DNA of 64,000 bases from Megalobrama amblycephala. Lineage: Eukaryota; Chordata; Actinopteri; Cypriniformes; Xenocyprididae. The position numbers and the translations under genes were made by a program. Shown piece after piece: positions 1 through 10,557 of this stretch; position 1 is the first letter of the stretch, and each line of letters begins with the position of its first letter. The stretch spans positions 57,610,147 through 57,674,146 of the forward strand of contig NC_063050.1 in assembly GCF_018812025.1 (NCBI RefSeq), written 5' to 3'. Under the pieces are notes generated by a model that saw nothing but the letters and a program-made list of their open reading frames with translations, was not told the DNA's origin and made no database searches.

Positions 1-490
1 AGTTACCATCGTTTCTTACTGTATTCACGGAGACTATTTTCATTTTTAAACACTTGCAGTCTGTATAATTCATAAACACAACTTCATTCTTTATAAATCT
101 CTCCAACAGTGTGTAATGTTAGCTTTAGCCACAGGAGCACTATCAAACTCATTCAGAATCAATGTAAACAATATAACAGTATACAATACTCACATAATCC
201 GACGCATACATGACGAAACACTTTGTAAAGATCCATTTTGAGGGTTATATTATCTGTGTAAACTGTGTTAAGGCACTGTTCAAGGCAAGCGCGAGCTCTG
301 TGGGCGGAGAGCACGGGATTTAAAGGGGCCGCAGCATAAATCGGCGCGTTTATAATGATGCCCCAAAATAGGCAGTTAAAAAAATTAATAAAAAAAATCT
401 ATGGGGTATTTTGAGCTTCACAGACACATTCAGGGGACACTTTAGACTTATATTACATCTTTTAAAAACATAATCTAGGGCACCTTTAAA
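1..490 (+). mobile_element. MITE, TTAAAGGTGCCC family, right part
   Basis: This is the right-hand part of a non-autonomous DNA element. It ends in the motif TCTAGGGCACCTTTAA near 475-490, and the left end lies outside the window. The same sequence recurs at about 45040-48253 (interrupted) and 58610-59116. No coding capacity is seen. Confidence 0.85.
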
Positions 491-644
491 AGTAAATGCA
501 AAATGATATTCCTAAAAGACAGTGTGTGAAAAACTAAACATCACTTAAAACTCTGAATACAATATTAAAAATGAAATTTGATGTTCCATGAGGAATCTTT
601 AACATCCATGAATCTTTCCATTCCACTAAAGGTTCTCTAGATTA

Positions 645-817
645 TTAAAGGTGCCCTAGCCTAGAACACTATTTTACAAGTCTCTGGTGTCCCCAGAATG
701 TCTCTGTAAAAAAGTAAGCTTAAAATACCCCATAGATTTTTTTATTATACCATGTTTTAACTGCCTGTTTTGGGGTGGGAGGAAAAATGCACTGATTCTG
801 TGCGTGTCCTCTTTTAA
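645..817 (-). mobile_element. Truncated reverse copy of the TTAAAGGTGCCC MITE
   Basis: It opens with TTAAAGGTGCCCTAG and continues with the reverse complement of the right arm of the family seen at 1-490. The other end is missing. It abuts, and replaces the first part of, the His-box exon of the USP remnant at 818. Confidence 0.7.
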
Positions 818-1141
818 GGGGTCATTACACTGCTGTCATCCGCTCCTTTACAGATGACAAGTGGTACCGTTTTGATGACAGTCGTGTCACAGTGGTAATG
901 TGTTATTATTTGATATTTAATATTTAAATTACTGTTTTCTGTTGCTTAATATTGAACTGTGCTCTTGTGATTTGCCTTCAGACTGATGAGAGTGAACTGA
1001 AAAGGTATGTGCCAGTTACATCAAATTACTCTTTCTTAATTTCTTTGTCATTTAAGAATGAAAGTAATTATAGTTTTTTTTTTAATCTTTTAATGTAGGT
1101 CTAGTGAAGCTTACTTTCTCTTGTACCAGAAAAGTGAGTAG
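818..1141 (+). pseudogene. USP47-like ubiquitin protease, truncated 3' end copy
   Basis: Three exons are visible: about 818-894 (partial), 982-1004 and 1099-1141. Together they encode the C-terminal end of a ubiquitin-specific protease: GHYTAVIRSF with the catalytic-type His, YRFDDS with the Asp region, then a short tail ending in a TAG stop. Exons and introns closely match 60673-60994, so this is a recent duplicate. The first half of the His-box exon, including the residues before GH, is replaced by the MITE fragment at 645-817, and no Cys-box exon lies in view. It could be the tail of a longer gene starting left of the window, but the lost exon half argues for a pseudogene. Confidence 0.8.
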
Positions 1142-2617
1142 ATTCACAATTTACAAAATTCTCTTGTGTTGGTGGCCTGAGAATGCAAACTTTGAAATAG
1201 GTTTTGAAAACCAGTTTGAAAACATTTTGAAACATTTTGATTTTGAAAACAATATTATTATCATCTCCTTAAAATATGCACACACTCTTAAACAGTGTGT
1301 TAAAAACAACACACCTTTTCTATTAAGGACAACACATTTTGTGTTATTTTAACTCAACCATGTGTTATTCCTGCTCATTTTCTACACACTAAGTTGAAAA
1401 GGAAGAATTCTCCTTTTATTAATTAACATCACACTCAGTTAGGGATTTAATACAAGACAGCTGTTTTGTGACAGAAATGTTAAAAGACTGACAATAACAT
1501 CCAGTGATGCAAACTTGACTTTTTTCTCAAATATGGCCATTTTGAATTAAAAATCCAAACTATTCAAATTCTATTTGAAGAAAGCTATAGGTTTCTGAGC
1601 AACAACTCCAGTAAATACATTATGATTGTCTTCACCAGTAAGATTCGTCCCAAAAAAATGCTTATAAAAATAGCAATGCTGAATTATGCAAGCATAGAAA
1701 ATAATCAAGTTCTTGACACTGACATGTTTGTTGTCCAGGTAGAATATGTTACCAAATTGCCGAAGACTGTGAACTATGAGCTCGAAAGGAAACCAAAAAA
1801 AAAGAAACCATGAGAAAACTGAGGCCACACATGAGAAAAGAGCCAGTAAAAAAAAAATGTCATCAAATCATCAAGAGAACAGAGAGACATAAAAATCAGA
1901 ATGAACTTGAGAATTGACTTGGTCAACCTGACAATAATTAGAGTAAAATGGTTTGCTGAAGTAACTTAGTCAGCTGGATAAAGTATCCTGGGGAAAAGAA
2001 ACACTATGTGTGATAAAATGGTAAAACCTTTAGTTGATGATTCATATTTTTTCATATATATATATTGATACTGGAGTATACAGTAATGATCTGTTAAGTA
2101 TTATAAAATGTCTGCTGTGTGACATTTGATTGAAATGACAAATTGAAAAACTGCATAATTGTGTTAATTGTGAGATTTTCTTAGTTGACATGTAGTATAA
2201 CTGGTAATCAACCGAAGGAGACTCACATTTGTAATTATGACTTCAAAATAAAACCTGTTATTGCATGTTGTATTTTCTACTCTTTATTGTTCATTTTTTA
2301 CAAACATCAGCAAAAATCATGTTTTCTAATAAGAAAACTTAATAATAGGAAGATATTGTACCCATTTATTTAATCATATTTCTTTATTTTTAGGATGTAA
2401 TAAAGATTCACATTTTTCCTGTTTGATTTCACAGAGGAATTATGGTATTAGTTTTACTGATCAAGATAATATCAAAAGACATTTAGACTGATATTACATA
2501 CAAGTCAAAGCATCTTTTTATTATCACCTTTTTATATTTTTAATATGTGTATATACAAGGCTTAAAAAGAGGACATTACTGTGATCACATTTCTTTTAAA
2601 GGAGAGCAGATTTTATT
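1142..2617. other. Convergent intergenic stretch
   Basis: This lies between the tail of the USP remnant and the caspase gene. The first 85 bases or so still resemble the sequence after the right-hand USP copy (61000-61110), marking the edge of the duplicated block. The rest is AT-rich with no convincing exon. The small open frames within it look like chance. Confidence 0.6.
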
Positions 2618-3949
2618 TCACAGCCCAGGGAAGAGGAAGAACTTTTTAGACAGTGTTGTTCTGTCTATGCATGGCATTTGACATGGATGATTCTCCTTAA
2701 ACTTCTTAAGGACCTGTTTAAAAAAATGTTGGACAAAATTAAAAATAACTAAACATACTAACATAGTCAGCTAAAAAAATGTTTTCCTTTATTATATTAT
2801 TTTCCTTGTGTTGGCCTTAAGATTTGAGTTATATTTAGTGACATGCAGTGAAATACTAAGACAACACTAAACAATAAATCTGAGAAGTTCATAACATTAC
2901 CTTTCTGAAAAGCTCCAAAATCTCATCCTCACAAGCGTGCTGATTAAATACTTCCACTATATCCTTGAAGAAATCTGAGCCACTCTCAGTATTCCTGTAG
3001 GACACAGTATCTGAATAAAGAACACACATTACTGTATGACAGCTTAGAATACTAGCAAAGCAATAAAATTCAGTGCAATAAAAACTAAGTATAGCAATGC
3101 ATGAAGGTTACGTTGTTCTTTGTTGACCCTACAATATATATTTAGTGGAATGTTATAATCTAAATGTGTTCACCTGGAGTACAGGACCTCAGGCAGCAGA
3201 AGTCCTTCTCAACGTGCTCTTTTTTTCTCAGTTTTGGCACACTGTCCTGGACCTCCACACATCCATCTTTACCTGTAAGATGAGACACAACCGATCAGGG
3301 CAACATCTGCTGATAGAGCGAATCATGTCGCAGAAGCGCTGTACTGAGAGCTGTAAAAACAGAGTTTAAAATCCAGTTTCAAAGGTGCACTAAAGCTCAG
3401 AGGTCAAGCTGTGACACTGTCGTAGTGCTTAAAGAATTTATTGTTAATATTCATGATATTGTTAATGTTTTAATGTTATTGGCTTGATGGGTAGCTGAGG
3501 TTTTAAGCCTAAATAAATTTGGATTGTTTAGAGTTGTTTAGACTGAATTGAAGTGCAGTAATTTGTGTTGCTCAGTCTTGTGACTGATTCTAGTAAGTAA
3601 TTTGCTGAGACGTCCAAAACATGAACATGAGTCACTTCCTGCTAATCTGTAAACTTACCACCCCGACATGACTGGATAAGGATGATTTTGGGTTTGTCTC
3701 GCAGTCCAGGACAGTTTGGAGTGTTCAAGCTATTAAAGATTTCATCTATGGAGAAAATGTCCTCATCAGAATTCCTTATTAAGGAAACTCCACTGATTCC
3801 AGTGGCGTTTCCATGTGACATGAACACCACAAAGCAGCTGTCTGACTTGGGAAGTGCTCCTGTCGCAGGGCGAAGTCTTTCATGGCACGTTTCATACCCT
3901 GGGAATCAAACCGTCAACAACTACATGATTCTGTTCAGCTGTTCATATT

Positions 3950-4005
<56 letters not shown>

Positions 4006-4187
4006 AGTACCTGTGCCGTGAGGTCTCTTAGTGTCACCACCGTGTAACCGAGACCCTTCATCAGTCTCTCCATCCTCAACTCATCCTTATCTGCCCCGAC
4101 ACGGTCATTTAAATATTCAAACTCCACATTATTAATTAGGAGCGCTAGACGTTTTCTGTCAGAGGACTCGTCCTTCATTGGGTAAAT
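2618..4187 (-). CDS. Caspase-1-like protease exons (p20 and p10)
   Basis: Five exons encode the protease part of the fusion gene. 4187-4011 begins IYPMKDES and carries [10 protein letters not shown] and the GADKDE segment, the usual start of a p20 subunit. 3898-3659 carries the catalytic His (codon 3813-3815) in MSHG and the catalytic Cys (codon 3666-3668) in QSCRG. 3272-3174 is the inter-subunit linker and start of p10, containing HVEKDF. 3010-2901 holds the substrate-pocket motif DTVSYR and ELFRK. 2713-2618 ends in FFLFPGL and a stop. The order and motifs match caspase-1-type enzymes, which cleave after Asp and process cytokines or gasdermins. The first two-thirds of exon 3898-3659 is out of frame with its start by one base. 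A polyadenylation hexamer AATAAA directly follows the stop codon. Confidence 0.85.
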
Positions 4188-7100
4188 CTTGAGAGAAGAG
4201 GAAGAGGGATTCAAAACAAATTCAGGACAATTATCACAATAAGTGTTTTTTATGAGATCCCTTGCAAAAAATGAGTATACTTCAAGTACATTTTATGACA
4301 TATTCTTAAGTAAAGTTCAAGGTTGAAATCACATACTTCCCTACTCTATAGTAGGTGAAAAACAGTATGTGACAAAAGTAGTACGTCTGAATCCACAGTA
4401 TTCATATAAGAGTAAAAAACTATATACACTTTTCTATCCCATGAGGCCACGTGAGAGGATGGCAGTGAAGTGACGCAACTGATGCTGGTATGTCACATGA
4501 TAACGACAACATGGTGAATGTAGTGAGTCCAGATTACATTCATACTATACAGAACACACTTTTTTAGCAAAGTAATAAAAATAAGTGCCTACTCAAGAAA
4601 GTGTTGAATTTCAGACGCAGCCCAACTGTATATTTTTAAGTATACTTTATGTAGTAAGTATACTAGTATCAGTGCACTAGTAGTATACTTGTAAGTGTAC
4701 TATTACAATACTGTTTGGGACTAAATTGGCCCACTTTTTAGTGTATAAAAGTACATTTTTAATTTTATATGTATACTTATTGTTAATATATAACAGTAAC
4801 AGTAGTAAACTGAGTTACACAACTAGTTTTTTTGTTTGTTGCTCATTTTTGCTTCTTCTTCCTCCTGTGTTTTGATCCAGAGATTCTGTACTATTTCAGA
4901 AGATGCATAACAGCACCCCCTACTGTACAACAGCGAAAGCATGGATCAATTCAGTAATTTTCTTTGTACACTACCATTAGGACTTAATTATACTTTAAAG
5001 GTACAATATGTAATAACTTTGTCCGCTAGAGGTCGCTAGAGGTCCTATTCAAAACAAAGGCGTAGCTTGATGATGCCAAGTTTGAGCGCGGAATCCTTGG
5101 GACATGTGGTCTTCACCTCAACGGACAGTGCTAAAGAATAGGGATTGGAGTCGTGGAAGAAATCATGTTCATGGATGTGATTATTAACGTTACTGTAGTG
5201 TGAAGCAGAGCAGGAGCGAGTGTTGTGGAGCTGAACGAGGAGCTGGAGCGATTGATCAACACACGCCTCACGAGCAGCGGGACTTTTATTATGACACAGT
5301 CGCCGGCGCCGCTTCTGCTTTTCCGGTCATGAGTATGAGGTAACGCAGCTCTGTTTATCATATTAGATACATTTGAGAGTGTTGAAAATGATGTTATAAC
5401 GTTACTCTGTGCGTTCGCTCGGCGGCTGCTGTGAGACACTGTTACACACTGCAGTAAGATAGATCGATTTTACAATATCATATTAAATGCTGGATGATTG
5501 TGTTGATAAATGTCATGCAATTAATTTTAAAACGTATTGTATGATGGAGAAAATGCTGTATTACTGTTACTAAAAATAAAGCTGCATCTGATTATGCTAT
5601 GTTAGCTACTTCACAAAATAGTGTTTTTCTCTGAGGCATGGTAAAGCATCGCAAAACATCAAGAAAATTAGATTTAAACAATAAGACTAAACGTGTTGAG
5701 CTATATAACAGTTAGTTTTCTGTCTATTAATATATCAAGACAGTTGTTCCCTTGCTCTATTAAAACATGTAAATATTAAAGCATCTTTGGTGTTTTTATG
5801 GTTTCTACAAAATAAACCGGAAACCGAGGGTAACGCGGGTATGACGCCACTTGACAGGCGACGACCTCACACGTCCCGGAGCCTTGGTTAAAATTGGCAA
5901 TTTTCTCACGGTTTACAAATAGTTGCACACATTTAAGGATATTGTAAGTACTCAAGTGAACAACAATATATAACACTGGCCTAGTGGGTTTATGGATATT
6001 TTACTGCAAAAATATTACATATTGCATCTTTAAAGGATTAGTCCACTTTTAAATACACTTTTCCTGATAATTTACTCACCCCCATGTCATCCAAGATGTT
6101 CATGTCTTTCTTTCGTCAAAGAAAGACATGAATATAAACAAAATATCGCCTTGAACGTACTTTCCGCTTCCGCATTCTTCGTAACGCTTACGCTGAATGT
6201 TCTACGCCTTCCCTATTCAAGTTACGGAAAAAAACGAAACTGGCGCCGCGTTCATTCCATAACTTGAATATGGAAGGCGTAGGACATTCAGCGTAAGCGC
6301 TATGAAGAATGCGGAAGCGGAAAGTACGTTCAAGGCGATATTTTGTTTATAAAGCATAAACGGTTGTATTTTTTTCGAAAATGACCGATCGATTCGCTAG
6401 ATAAGACCCTTATTTCTCATCTGACTGACGAAAGAAAGACATGAACATCTTGGATGACGTGGGGGTGAGTAAATTTATCAGGAAAAGTGTATTTAAAAGT
6501 GGACTAATCCTTTAAGTATATCTCAGTCAAAAGACTGAGTACAAGTATAGGAGAGATATACTTTTCTGTCATTAGAAGTCAAGTGTAGTGAAGTGTAATT
6601 TTAAGAATATTTCTGCAAAATACATAAAAAAGTAGACTGAAAATATACTTTCTTATTTTTAGTTTAAAAGAAGTATAGTAATAGCACACGTCTTTTTTGT
6701 GAGGGATTGTTACACACAGCAATTTAATGATGCAAAGTGTGTCCACATGTATGAAAGTAGAGGTCAATCTCAGATTCTTTCTTAAAGGTCCCGTTCTTCG
6801 TGATCCCATGTTTCAAACTTTAGTTAGTGTGTAATGTTGTTGTTAGAGTATAAATAAAATCTGTAAAATTTTAAAGCTCAAAGTTCAATGCCAAGCGAGA
6901 TATTTTATTTAACAGAAGTCGCCTACATCGAACGGCCAGTTTGGACTACATCCCTCTACTTCCTTCTTTAATGACGTCACTAAAACAGTTTTTTGACTAA
7001 CCTCCGCCCACAGGAATACACAAGAGTTGCGTTTGTAGAGTGTGTTTGTCGCCATGTCGTCGAAACGCTGTTATTTTCATCCCGCAGTCCAATCACCGGG

Positions 7101-10100
7101 TCTGATTCCGGCTCAAATTGATAGGGTAAAATTAAAGACATGTTTACAATAACACTGAGCGCGTGCATCTCCACGTTATGGTAAGAGGCGTGACCTTTCC
7201 GGGCAAGATGCGCTAAACTGCTGTCGAATCACAACACAGGAACCGCTGGCACAATCAGAACTCGTTACGTATTTCTGAAGGAGGGACTTCATAGAACAAG
7301 GAAGTCATCAGCCCGTTTTTATGACAGTGGAAACAGCGGTATACAGATAAGTAAATTATGTGAAAAATACTGTGTTTTTTTACACGCGAAACATGAACAC
7401 ATGTTATATTGCACACTATAAACACAATCAAAGCTTCAAAAAACCACGAAAAACGGGACCTTTAATGTCTTTGATAATACTTACATCATTTCCCATTTCT
7501 TGAAGTTTCTCCTGTTTAAATTCAGGACTGCATGACACAAGAGAATCTTCAGTTATCTGTTCAGAAGCAACAGAAATACTTTTGCTAGATACAAAATTAA
7601 ACTGAAGCCCTTTTCATTATTTCATAAATAAACCAAAAGTTCAGAAAGCTTTGGTCTTTTCCAATGGAGATATGCAGTGTATCTACCACTTTCTTTCCAC
7701 AGTCCTCGTTTCCGCAGCGCACAGCATTATGGGTAGGCCCCTTCCACTCCCTCAGGCAGCTCCAGCAGAAAGTGTATGTCTGTTTCTTGATGGCAGTGCA
7801 GATAGTGCAGTGTACACACAGGTTTGACTCATCTCGTCTTTCCACAAAGGACCGGCACCCTGGACACTTCAGAAATGGTCAGACAGGGGTTTGGGTTATT
7901 GTGTGACGGACTACAGTATAGGCATGAACTGGTTATTTTGTAAGCTGTACACAAACTAGATTGAGCATACTTTTAAGAGATGGTTCACCCAAAGATCAAG
8001 CACACTGGAAGTGAATGGTGACACTGATGAACGTGTCATTAGATTTTCTGGTAAACTATTTTGTAAGGAATTTCTGGTTCAGGAAAAATAGCTCACAGCT
8101 TTGAAGTCGCAGAGCTTTCCAGCAGTGAGAAGACAGAGTTTCTCCTCTAAGAATTCCCTCTGTTTGCTCGTCAGAGGAATCAGTCGACAGATGTCCTGGT
8201 AAGACAGCTTCACTCCACAGGTTCTCTTCTGGTCCGCATTAAATCCAGGACAAGTGAACTCAGTCTGTCTCTGAAATATGAGATCTGGTTAAAGATGTAA
8301 AGGCAGCACATGAATCAATATCTGTCAGGAAGTATGTACGGAAACTGCCTGTTTCAGATAATGCTTGAACCATGCGATGATATAATGTGCTGGCCTTTGA
8401 TGACCACAAGGCAGAGTCACTGATGAAACAGGAAAGCCATTTCAAAGCTTGATTACTTTCATTTTCATTTTCATGATAAAACTGCAGCAATAGAAATAAC
8501 TATTGTTGTTTTGTTGTTGTTATTGTTTTGACATGTCAATACATGTATTGAAACATGTTCAAAATTAAACATGCTGTTTCAGATTTGGTCACTCTATAAT
8601 AAAACACAACAGACCTTTATTAAAGCTTTCACTCACCAGAATCTCCTCCTGATGCTCTTTCTTCAGAATTATGATCTGAATCTGAAGTTTGTGTTTTGTG
8701 GATTCCTTGATTTCAAAATAAATAATACAGGTCCTTCTCAAAAAATTAGCATATTGTGATAAAAGTTCATTATTTTCCATAATGTAATGATAAAAATTAA
8801 ACTTTCATATATTTTAGATTCATTGCACACCAACTGAAATATTTCAGGTCTTTTATTGTTTTAATACTGATGATTTTGGCATACAGCTCAAAAAAATTTG
8901 CATATTTCATCCGACCAATAAAAGAAAAGTGTTTTTAATACAAAAAAAGTCAACCTTCAAATAATTATGTTCAGTTATGCACTCAATACTTGGTCGGGAA
9001 TCCTTTGCAGAAATGACTGCTTCAATGCGGCGTGGCATGGAGGCAATCAGCCTGTGGCACTGCTGAGGTGTTATGGAGGCCCAGGATGCTTCGATAGCGG
9101 CCTTAAGCTCATCCAGAGTGTTGGGTCTTGCGTCTCTCAACTTTCTCTTCACAATATCCCACAGATTCTCTATGGGGTTCAGGTCAGGAGAGTTGGCAGG
9201 CCAATTGAGCACAGTAATACCATGGTCAGTAAACCATTTACCAGTGGTTTTGGCACTGTGAGCAGGTGCCAGGTCGTGCTGAAAAACGAAATCTTCATCT
9301 CCATAAAGCTTTTCAGCAGATGGAAGCATGAAGTGCTCCAAAATCTCCTGATAGCTAGCTGCATTGACCCTGCCCTTGATAAAACACAGTGGACCAACAC
9401 CAGCAGCTGACATGGCACCCCAGACCATCACTGACTGTGGGTACTTGACACTGGACTTCAGGCATTTTGGCATTTCCTTCTCCCCAGTCTTCCTCCAGAC
9501 TCTGGCACCTTGATTTCCGAATGACATGCAAAACTGAGCAACAGTCCAGTGCTGCTTCTCTGTAGCCCAGGTCAGGCGCTTCTGCCGCTGTTTCTGGTTC
9601 AAAAGTGGCTTGACCTGGGGAATGCGGCACCTGTAGCCCATTTCCTGCACACGCCTGTGCACGGTGGCTCTGGATGTTGCTACTCCAGACTCAGTCCACT
9701 GCTTCCGCAGGTCCCCCAAGGTCTGGAATCGGTCCTTCTCCACAATCTTCCTCAGGGTCCGGTCACCTCTTCTCGTTGTGCAGTGTTTTTTGCCACACTT
9801 TTTCCTTCCCACAGACTTCCCACTGAGGTGCCTTGATACAGCACTCTGGGAACAGCCTATTCGTTCAGAAATGTCTTTCTGTGTCTTAGCCTCTCGCTTG
9901 AGGGTGTCAATGATGGCCTTCTGGACAGCAGTCAGGTCGGCAGTCTTACCCATGATTGCGGTTTTGAGTAATGAACCAGGCTGGGAGTTTTTAAAAGCCT
10001 CAGGAATCTTTTGCAGGTGTTTAGAGTTAATTAGTTGATTCAGATGATTAGGTTAATAGCTCGTTTAGAGAACCTTTTCATGATATGCTATTTTTTTGAG

Positions 10101-10557
10101 ATAGGAATTTTGGGTTTTCATGAGCTGTATGCCAAAATCATCAGTATTAAAACCTTAAAAGACCTGAAATATTTCAGTTGGTGTGCAATGAATCTAAAAT
10201 ATATGAAAGTTTAATTTTTATCATTACATTATGGAAAATAATGAACTTTATCACAATATGCCAATTTTTTGAGAAGGACCTGTATACAGTTTTCTTAATT
10301 TAAATGGACTTGTATATAGTTCATCTAAAATCCTGTGCTGGTTATTGTTTCACTTTCATGTTAAAGGGGAATTTTGCATAGAATAATAAAAAGAATAAAA
10401 GAATGTATAATTATAATTCTGACTTATAATTCTATCACACATTGATGATAAAAGTCTAAATGTCAAACAGAAAAAAAGACTTACTCAAGTTTTTGAAGAC
10501 ATTCATTATCGCACCATCTTCTGAATGCTCATCCCAGTTTTCAGCTTCTTCAGCCAT
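2618..10557 (-). CDS. RING/IBR-like plus caspase-1-like fusion protein (one frameshift)
   Basis: Model, 5' to 3' on the minus strand: 10557-10485, 8681-8637, 8419-8349, 8270-8097, 7866-7687, 7556-7485, 4187-4011, 3898-3659, 3272-3174, 3010-2901, 2713-2618; about 445 residues. The start ATG ([10 protein letters not shown]) has a purine at -3 and G at +4. Residues about 40-181 form a Cys/His-rich RING/IBR-like module, 182-205 a linker, and 206-445 a caspase domain with catalytic His (MSHG) and Cys (QSCRG). All junction phases agree, and no stop or start codon separates the two halves. Weak points: exon 2 has an alternative acceptor (exon start near 8705), exon 3 ends at a GC-type donor, exon 5 has two possible donors, and exon 8 lacks one base (about 3848-3855) just before the His motif, so the copy may be a pseudogene or carry a sequence error. 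Known inflammatory caspases instead carry CARD or PYD prodomains. If functional, it would join ubiquitin recognition or ligation to proteolysis in the cytosol (inference). Confidence 0.65.
3952..4000. repeat. (CA)n microsatellite in caspase intron
   Basis: An almost pure CA run of about 49 bases. On the gene strand it is a GT run starting about 10 bases after the 5' splice site of the exon ending at 4011, so length changes could affect splicing. Confidence 0.95.
4188..4994. other. Intron sequence, AT-rich
   Basis: First part of the large intron of the caspase gene. It contains repeated GTATACTT/AAGTATAC-type motifs around 4610-4700 that suggest an old foldback element. No exon was recognised. 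Confidence 0.5.
4995..6033. mobile_element. MITE with TTAAAGGTACAATATGTAATA ends
   Basis: The left end at 4995 reads TTAAAGGTACAATATG. The right end at about 6013-6033 is the matching inverse (TATTACATATTGCATCTTTAA). About 1.04 kb with no transposase. It lies in the caspase intron and shares its right TTAA with the next element. Confidence 0.8.
6030..6515. mobile_element. Foldback MITE, TTAAAGGATTAGTCC ends
   Basis: Almost the whole 486 bases is an imperfect palindrome. TTAAAGGATTAGTCCAC at the left is mirrored by GTGGACTAATCCTTTAA at the right, and the arms continue inward through AGTACGTTCAAGGCG and its complement. It has no coding capacity. Confidence 0.9.
6782..7465. mobile_element. MITE with TTAAAGGTCCCGTTCTTCG ends
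   Basis: The terminal inverted repeats are TTAAAGGTCCCGTTCTTCG and CACGAAAAACGGGACCTTTAA. 684 bases, non-coding, ending 20 bases downstream (gene sense) of the donor of the 7556-7485 exon. Confidence 0.85.
7485..8681 (-). CDS. RING/IBR-like zinc module exons and linker
   Basis: Exon 8419-8349 encodes LPCGHQRP, a RING-type Cys/His pair. Exon 8270-8097 encodes FTCPGF, a further Cys pair, and a helical stretch ending LCDFKA. Exon 7866-7687 encodes [30 protein letters not shown] and RCGNEDC, the spacing typical of in-between-RING (IBR) domains of RBR-like E3 proteins that are expanded in fish. Exon 7556-7485 encodes a 24-residue linker ([10 protein letters not shown]) of the kind that precedes fish caspase domains, and joins in phase 0 to IYPMKDES at 4187. 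The second RING expected in a full RBR ligase is not seen, so ligase activity is uncertain. Confidence 0.75.
8728..10282 (-). mobile_element. Tc1-like transposon, full length
   Basis: Flanked by TA target duplications (8726-8727 and 10283-10284). The terminal inverted repeats, about 170 bases, begin CAGGTCCTTCTCAAAAAATT. It sits in the first intron of the caspase gene, in the same orientation as that gene. The inner end is only about 25-50 bases upstream of the acceptor of the second exon. Confidence 0.95.
8907..9953 (-). CDS. Tc1-like transposase, open but lacking first catalytic Asp
   Basis: A 348-codon frame without stops. The N-terminal paired-type helix-turn-helix ([24 protein letters not shown]) and second HTH are intact. 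The DDE domain keeps the second acidic block (HDLAPAHSA) and the third ([12 protein letters not shown]). The first block, normally a beta strand ending in an SDE-type motif after WTVAQ, is absent: WTVAQ runs straight into FCMSFGNQ, an apparent in-frame deletion of roughly ten codons. The enzyme is therefore probably catalytically dead, though DNA binding could persist. The C-terminus (about 30 residues) extends past the usual end. Confidence 0.9.
   Translation of the reverse strand: MGKTADLTAVQKAIIDTLKREAKTQKDISERIGCSQSAVSRHLSGKSVGRKKCGKKHCTTRRGDRTLRKIVEKDRFQTLGDLRKQWTESGVATSRATVHRRVQEMGYRCRIPQVKPLLNQKQRQKRLTWATEKQHWTVAQFCMSFGNQGARVWRKTGEKEMPKCLKSSVKYPQSVMVWGAMSAAGVGPLCFIKGRVNAASYQEILEHFMLPSAEKLYGDEDFVFQHDLAPAHSAKTTGKWFTDHGITVLNWPANSPDLNPIENLWDIVKRKLRDARPNTLDELKAAIEASWASITPQQCHRLIASMPRRIEAVISAKDSRPSIECITEHNYLKVDFFCIKNTFLLLVG

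Noticed and set aside
818..1141. Left USP copy as an intact gene tail
   Set aside because: The His-box exon lacks its first half and acceptor, replaced by a MITE fragment.
3275..3352. Extra caspase exon encoding [12 protein letters not shown]
   Set aside because: Acceptor and open frame exist, but the incoming phase gives a stop, and the neighbouring exon 3272-3174 aligns perfectly with the caspase linker.
3921..4011. Continuation of the caspase exon frame through the GT repeat
   Set aside because: The run of Cys-Val codons is the translated microsatellite; the exon ends at the donor after 4011.
7597..7845. IBR protein ending at its own stop near 7597 as a separate gene
   Set aside because: The read-through tail after CGNEDCGKK has no IBR-family likeness, while a phase-0 donor there joins the caspase linker. 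It is kept as the main alternative to be tested.
9179..9418. Short frames overlapping the Tc1 transposase on both strands
   Set aside because: They are shadows of the 348-codon transposase frame.
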